Below, one piece after another: positions 61,237 through 64,000 of a stretch of DNA of 64,000 nt (position 1 is the stretch's first letter; every line of letters starts with the position of its first letter). A program made the position numbers and the translations under genes. This DNA comes from Acidisarcina sp963790505 (GTDB lineage Bacteria > Acidobacteriota > Terriglobia > Terriglobales > Acidobacteriaceae), in the NCBI GenBank assembly GCA_963790505.1, contig CAWBOT010000004.1:1550001-1614000 (forward strand), read 5' to 3'. Below the pieces are notes generated by a model. That model worked only from the letters and a program-made list of their open reading frames with translations. It made no database searches and had not been told where the DNA came from.

Positions 61237-61719
61237 CTAGCGAGTTTTACCCCCTTGACAAGGTTTCTCATAGTTGAGGTTTAGCAGCTCAAACTCGAGA
61301 AATATCTCAGTGAGTGCGTCGATTGCTTCTGCGTATCTCCGTGCGATCGAGCGCAACGGCTGGCCGGTGAGTGCAGCAGTTTCTACCTGGGAATACTCCT
61401 GCAACGCCACCCTGGCGACTATGTCTTGGGAGAATTTGTCCAGACGTTTCAATCCCTTCTCGATGTCGAAGACAAAGATCACCGTGTCCTCGAAGTTGCG
61501 TAACCTGTAGCTTGACACCTTCCCCCTAAAGACGCAGTTTCCCAGGATCGAGGGTGTTCGGCCCAGTTCAAGCGACTTCCGCATATACTCTCGAAGCAGA
61601 GCCTCGGTGTGTTTGCGGTAAAACGCCAGCGTCTCGATCGGTGTTGCTCGCTCCGTCTTTGGGACGGGTCGGGCCAAAGCCGCCCCCCAGACACATGACA
61701 AAACCGGTGCTGCGCTCAT
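61237..61719 (-). CDS. Sigma-70 region 4-like DNA-binding protein
   Basis: This 160-residue protein starts at ATG 61719 with GGAGGGGGG just upstream, overlapping the stop of the zinc-ribbon gene. The C-terminal part (LDKFSQDIVARVALQEYSQV, then ETAALTGQPLRSIARRYAEAID) has the helix-turn-helix layout of sigma region 4. No region 2 is seen. It may be a phage-type late-gene activator or a truncated sigma; this is inference from layout. The N-terminal segment LAFYRKHTEALLREYMRKSL is helical. Confidence 0.7.
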   Translation of the reverse strand: MSAAPVLSCVWGAALARPVPKTERATPIETLAFYRKHTEALLREYMRKSLELGRTPSILGNCVFRGKVSSYRLRNFEDTVIFVFDIEKGLKRLDKFSQDIVARVALQEYSQVETAALTGQPLRSIARRYAEAIDALTEIFLEFELLNLNYEKPCQGGKTR

Positions 61720-61925
61720 CGCCCCCCTCCTGCCCGTAGTTTCAGTGCGGCCGTTGTTCCAACCAGTTGTTTGCGCCGTCCTCCCGCGCGCCGGCGGGCA
61801 AGCGGCCTGGGAAACTCCCCTAGTTTCGCCGCACACCCATTGCAATACACCTGAACACCACCGGTCGTCCGGTACCACAGAGAACCGCAGCTTTCACATA
61901 TCTTCAGATCGACGAGTACTTGCAT
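61716..61925 (-). CDS. Small zinc-ribbon protein
   Basis: This 69-residue protein has two Cys pairs, CESCG near residue 9 and CNGC near residue 28, spaced as in a zinc ribbon (LKICESCGSLWYRTTGG, then VQVYCNGCAAKLGEF). The tail is Arg/Gly-rich (RPLARRRAGGRRKQL). It is coupled by ATGA to the sigma-region-4-like gene. Such small ribbons often bind nucleic acid. The family is not recognised. Confidence 0.72.
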   Translation of the reverse strand: MQVLVDLKICESCGSLWYRTTGGVQVYCNGCAAKLGEFPRPLARRRAGGRRKQLVGTTAALKLRAGGGR

Positions 61926-62460
61926 TGTGCATACTCCGTGGAGTTATATGCGTCCGCCGGGCCGTTCGTCGGAACGGCTCTCGCGGGAAAGAGGAAGCTC
62001 TGAAACGCGTTCATTTCTGGCTCTGCTGGCCAGACTGCGCGATCCGGATCGGCTTCCGTTCTTTTGTGATGGTCAAAGGCATCGACTGCGAATGTTTTGG
62101 GGAAAAATGGCCATCGTAAGAATGCGCACTTCCCATCGTTGAAACCGTCTTCGCTTCCTTCTTCCTCGCAGGCTGCGCCGCAAAAGGGCGGCATCCGTCA
62201 CGGGTTGAGTCCGTTACGGCGCGGGAGCTCATCACGGGCTGCTCTTCCGTGAATGGCTGCTTGCGGTTGTCAGAGCGCGAAGGTGAAACTGAATCTATCT
62301 TTCTGAAAAGTTCAGGTCAACGATTCCGTGTTGGACGGCGCCTCGAATCCTTCCCAACGCGATGAGGCCTGCGGATTTAATAGGAAACAGTCGCAGTTTC
62401 ATTTTCTCAAAGTTATGGGCATGGCTTAGCGGACTTAGCCGGGAGCCAATTGCGGTTTCA
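61926..62460. other. 535-base intergenic region at the right edge of the phage cluster
   Basis: Short frames exist on both strands, but none has a convincing start, composition or family pattern. The region should hold promoters for the leftward zinc-ribbon operon and the rightward regulator. A GGGAGC-type site precedes 62461. No att-like direct repeat is visible by eye. Confidence 0.5.
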
Positions 62461-63177
62461 ATGAACTTTTCGCAACTCCATGAACGTCTTCGGGTCGAGG
62501 TGCTCCGCCGCATAGACAACGGCGCTCTTTCCGCAGCCCTGCTCGCCCACCGAACCGGCTTCGCCCCTGCTCACATCTCGAATTTCCTCAATCGCAAACG
62601 AAGACTCAGTCTCGACGCGCTGGACAAAGTGCTGAAATCTGCAGCTCTCACGGTCGCCGATCTTTTTCCCGAGGGTAGCTACGCCGAGACCGGAGCGGGG
62701 CGGGCGGCGGGGGCGATGCATTTCGACGCTGTTCCGCTGGTCGACCAGGCGATTGCGGCGATGAGCGTCCGCATCCATTCTCATTCCATTCTAGAAGTTG
62801 TGAAAGTCCGGGCCGGATTGCTCAGTGGCCTCCGCGATCGATGTTCCGGGCAGCGGCGAAAGTGGGACCGGTTCGTCGCCGTTGAAATCGCCGGGGAAGA
62901 GGCTGACGGGATGGAGGCCATCTTGCCCGCGAAGGCGGTCGTATTGATCGATCGTCACTACAACTCAACTCTTGGTTATGCGCCCGGAAGTCGCACTATC
63001 TATGCGCTTCGATACGGCAGCCGTTTGCGCTTCCGCTATGTTGCTCTGGCCGGCAGGCACCTCATCTTGAGTACCCACAATCCTGCACGCGCACTCGAAC
63101 TGCTGCCGCTCCCTGAAGGTCAAACTTCGGCCGATCTGATCGTAGGCCGGGTCTTTCATGCCAACGTCGATCTGTAA
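62461..63177 (+). CDS. Helix-turn-helix regulator (Cro/CI type)
   Basis: This 238-residue protein starts at ATG 62461 (MNFSQLHERLRVEVLRRID). An earlier ATG at 62362 is in frame but less likely. The N-terminal part has an XRE-type helix-turn-helix (LLAHRTGFAPAHISNFLNRK, then RRLSLDALDKVLKSAALT). The C-terminal part is beta-rich (VEIAGEEADGMEAILPAKAV, then IYALRYGSRLRFRYVALAG), like the sensor/peptidase-fold end of CI-type repressors, but no serine-lysine pair is certain. It is divergent from the phage cluster and may control it. Confidence 0.82.
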   Translation: MNFSQLHERLRVEVLRRIDNGALSAALLAHRTGFAPAHISNFLNRKRRLSLDALDKVLKSAALTVADLFPEGSYAETGAGRAAGAMHFDAVPLVDQAIAAMSVRIHSHSILEVVKVRAGLLSGLRDRCSGQRRKWDRFVAVEIAGEEADGMEAILPAKAVVLIDRHYNSTLGYAPGSRTIYALRYGSRLRFRYVALAGRHLILSTHNPARALELLPLPEGQTSADLIVGRVFHANVDL

Positions 63178-63229
63178 CGCCAGCGGCAGGACGCGGCGAT
63201 CTTTGGTAGCATCGCTCCGGAGGATGTAC

Positions 63230-63445
63230 ATGGAACAGGCCCAGAATTCGCCCACCGGGACTCGGCGCAGCGAAGACATCGCCCTCGATTTATTGAAATT
63301 CGTCTCATCCGTAGCTGGCGTCGGCCGCGCTACCGCCCCTTCGACCGGTTTCACCGCCGCCTCAGCGCCTAAACCTGAAGATCAAATTACCCAACTCCTG
63401 GAGCTCTACTCCCGTTGCTTGCGCGCGGTCGAGGGCAAGGTTTAA
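63230..63445 (+). CDS. Small conserved protein upstream of oxidoreductase
   Basis: The ATG at 63230 has GGAGG 6 bases upstream. The 71-residue product has SEDIALDLLKFVSSVAGVG, then EDQITQLLELYSRCLRAVEG. It lies 8 bases before the next gene and probably forms an operon with it. No family name can be given; similar short proteins precede Gfo/Idh genes in Acidobacteriota, from memory. Confidence 0.7.
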   Translation: MEQAQNSPTGTRRSEDIALDLLKFVSSVAGVGRATAPSTGFTAASAPKPEDQITQLLELYSRCLRAVEGKV

Positions 63446-63453
63446 CTGGCGCT

Positions 63454-64000
63454 TTGGCCTCCGTTGATCTTCTCTCTGGACGTAAGCTCCGCGTTGCCGT
63501 AGTCGGTGCTGGCGCCTTCGGGCGCAACCACCTCCGCGTCTATCGCGAGCTGGAGCAGGCCGCCTACCCAGTTACCTTGACGGCGGTCATCGACTCCGAT
63601 CCCGCGCTGGCGGCGAGCAGCGCCGCGGAATGGCAGATTCCGGCATACACGTCGGTTGAAGACTTCGCTGCCGCGGCGCCGAGCGTGGACGCGGTTTCGG
63701 TCTGCGTCCCGACATCCGCCCACTTTTCAGTTGCCTCGGCTTTGCTTCGGAAGGGAATCGATCTGCTCATCGAAAAGCCAATTGCTGCCTCGATCGCCGA
63801 GGCGGACGGGCTGATCGGCGCGGCCGAAAGTCTGGGCCGGATTCTCCAGGTCGGCCATCTGGAGCGCTTCAACCCGGCGGTCGCCGCCATCCAGCCTTAT
63901 CTCAACGGCCCCATGTTTTTCGAGGCCCATCGGCTCAGCATCTTCACGCCTCGTGCGCTCGATGTTGACGTTGTGCTCGATCTGATGATCCACGACCTCG
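63454..64000 (+). CDS. Gfo/Idh/MocA family oxidoreductase, 5' part
   Basis: The gene starts at TTG 63454 and runs off the right end (182 codons seen). It has the NAD-binding motif LRVAVVGAGAFGRNHLRVY, then VDAVSVCVPTSAHFSVA, LLIEKPIAASIAEADGLI with the conserved EKP, and GRILQVGHLERFNPA. The last visible part, LDVDVVLDLMIHDL, leads into the C-terminal domain. The family oxidises or reduces sugars and similar substrates with NAD(P). Confidence 0.93.
   Translation, partial: MASVDLLSGRKLRVAVVGAGAFGRNHLRVYRELEQAAYPVTLTAVIDSDPALAASSAAEWQIPAYTSVEDFAAAAPSVDAVSVCVPTSAHFSVASALLRKGIDLLIEKPIAASIAEADGLIGAAESLGRILQVGHLERFNPAVAAIQPYLNGPMFFEAHRLSIFTPRALDVDVVLDLMIHDL

Larger units (their letters stand above)
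41844..61925 (-). mobile_element. Phage-derived late-gene cluster without integrase (prophage remnant or domesticated element)
   Basis: About 20 kb of genes on one strand follow a phage head-tail order: regulator-like genes, tailspike-like gene, TerL, portal, protease-like, scaffold-like, capsid, connector, tail and lysis-type membrane proteins. No integrase, excisionase, replication or lysogeny module is visible inside, nor a tape measure or endolysin. The ends are not set by a tRNA or visible att repeat; limits here are simply the first and last cluster gene. Core genes (purEK and an oxidoreductase) flank it. The cluster could be a decayed prophage, a satellite, or a gene-transfer-agent-like element. 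Confidence 0.8.

Noticed and set aside
61926..62460. Short frames on both strands near the right edge of the cluster
   Set aside because: None has a good start site or a protein-like composition, and they overlap each other.

Overview
The window looks like a chromosome segment of an Acidobacteriota member, most likely class Terriglobia (Acidobacteriaceae). I infer this from the mix of a TPR-CHAT/ECF-sigma locus, choice-of-anchor secreted proteins, a HipA-like/DUF3037 pair, Uma2 proteins, frequent GTG/TTG starts and fairly high GC. I had no database access, so this is a judgement from gene content.

Layout. 1-11.4 kb is an accessory locus. A peptide-type ABC transporter (two permeases and a binding protein) is coupled by 4-base overlaps to an ECF sigma factor and a 960-residue TPR-CHAT protease. 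A Crp/Fnr-type regulator, a small H/C/C-motif protein, a secreted subtilisin-like protease and a secreted two-repeat protein follow. A perfect TTGAT-N4-ATCAA box precedes the last gene, and the regulator carries the matching E..SR recognition helix. 11.6-25.1 kb is housekeeping and catabolism: tRNA-His, a DUF4112 protein, tRNA-Pro, a sodium:solute symporter, a DyP peroxidase operon with two related small partners, an S41-like protein lacking its catalytic residues, a GH1 glycosidase, an Old Yellow Enzyme reductase, a broken serine hydrolase and ThiE. 25.2-41.8 kb is core: gyrB, rpmA-rplU, rpmB, a receiver/HATPase protein, hemB (frameshifted as read), lpd, a double-retropepsin protein, lipB, a 2-oxoacid dehydrogenase E2 and purEK.

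41.8-61.9 kb is a phage-derived late-gene cluster, almost all on the minus strand. In transcription order it holds a zinc-ribbon protein, a sigma-region-4-like protein, a small acidic protein, a 1,699-residue beta-helix tailspike-like protein, TerL, a HipA-like kinase with DUF3037, portal, protease-like, scaffold-like, major capsid, head-tail and tail genes, then small membrane lysis-type proteins. No integrase, replication module, tape measure or recognisable endolysin is visible, and core genes sit on both sides. This fits a decayed or domesticated element better than an intact prophage. 62.4-64 kb holds a Cro/CI-type regulator, a small conserved protein and the start of a Gfo/Idh/MocA oxidoreductase.

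Several genes carry frameshifts: the binding protein at a run of eight G, a membrane protein, the serine hydrolase, and hemB, which is normally needed for haem synthesis. Some of these are probably sequencing errors, so breaks elsewhere should be read with caution.
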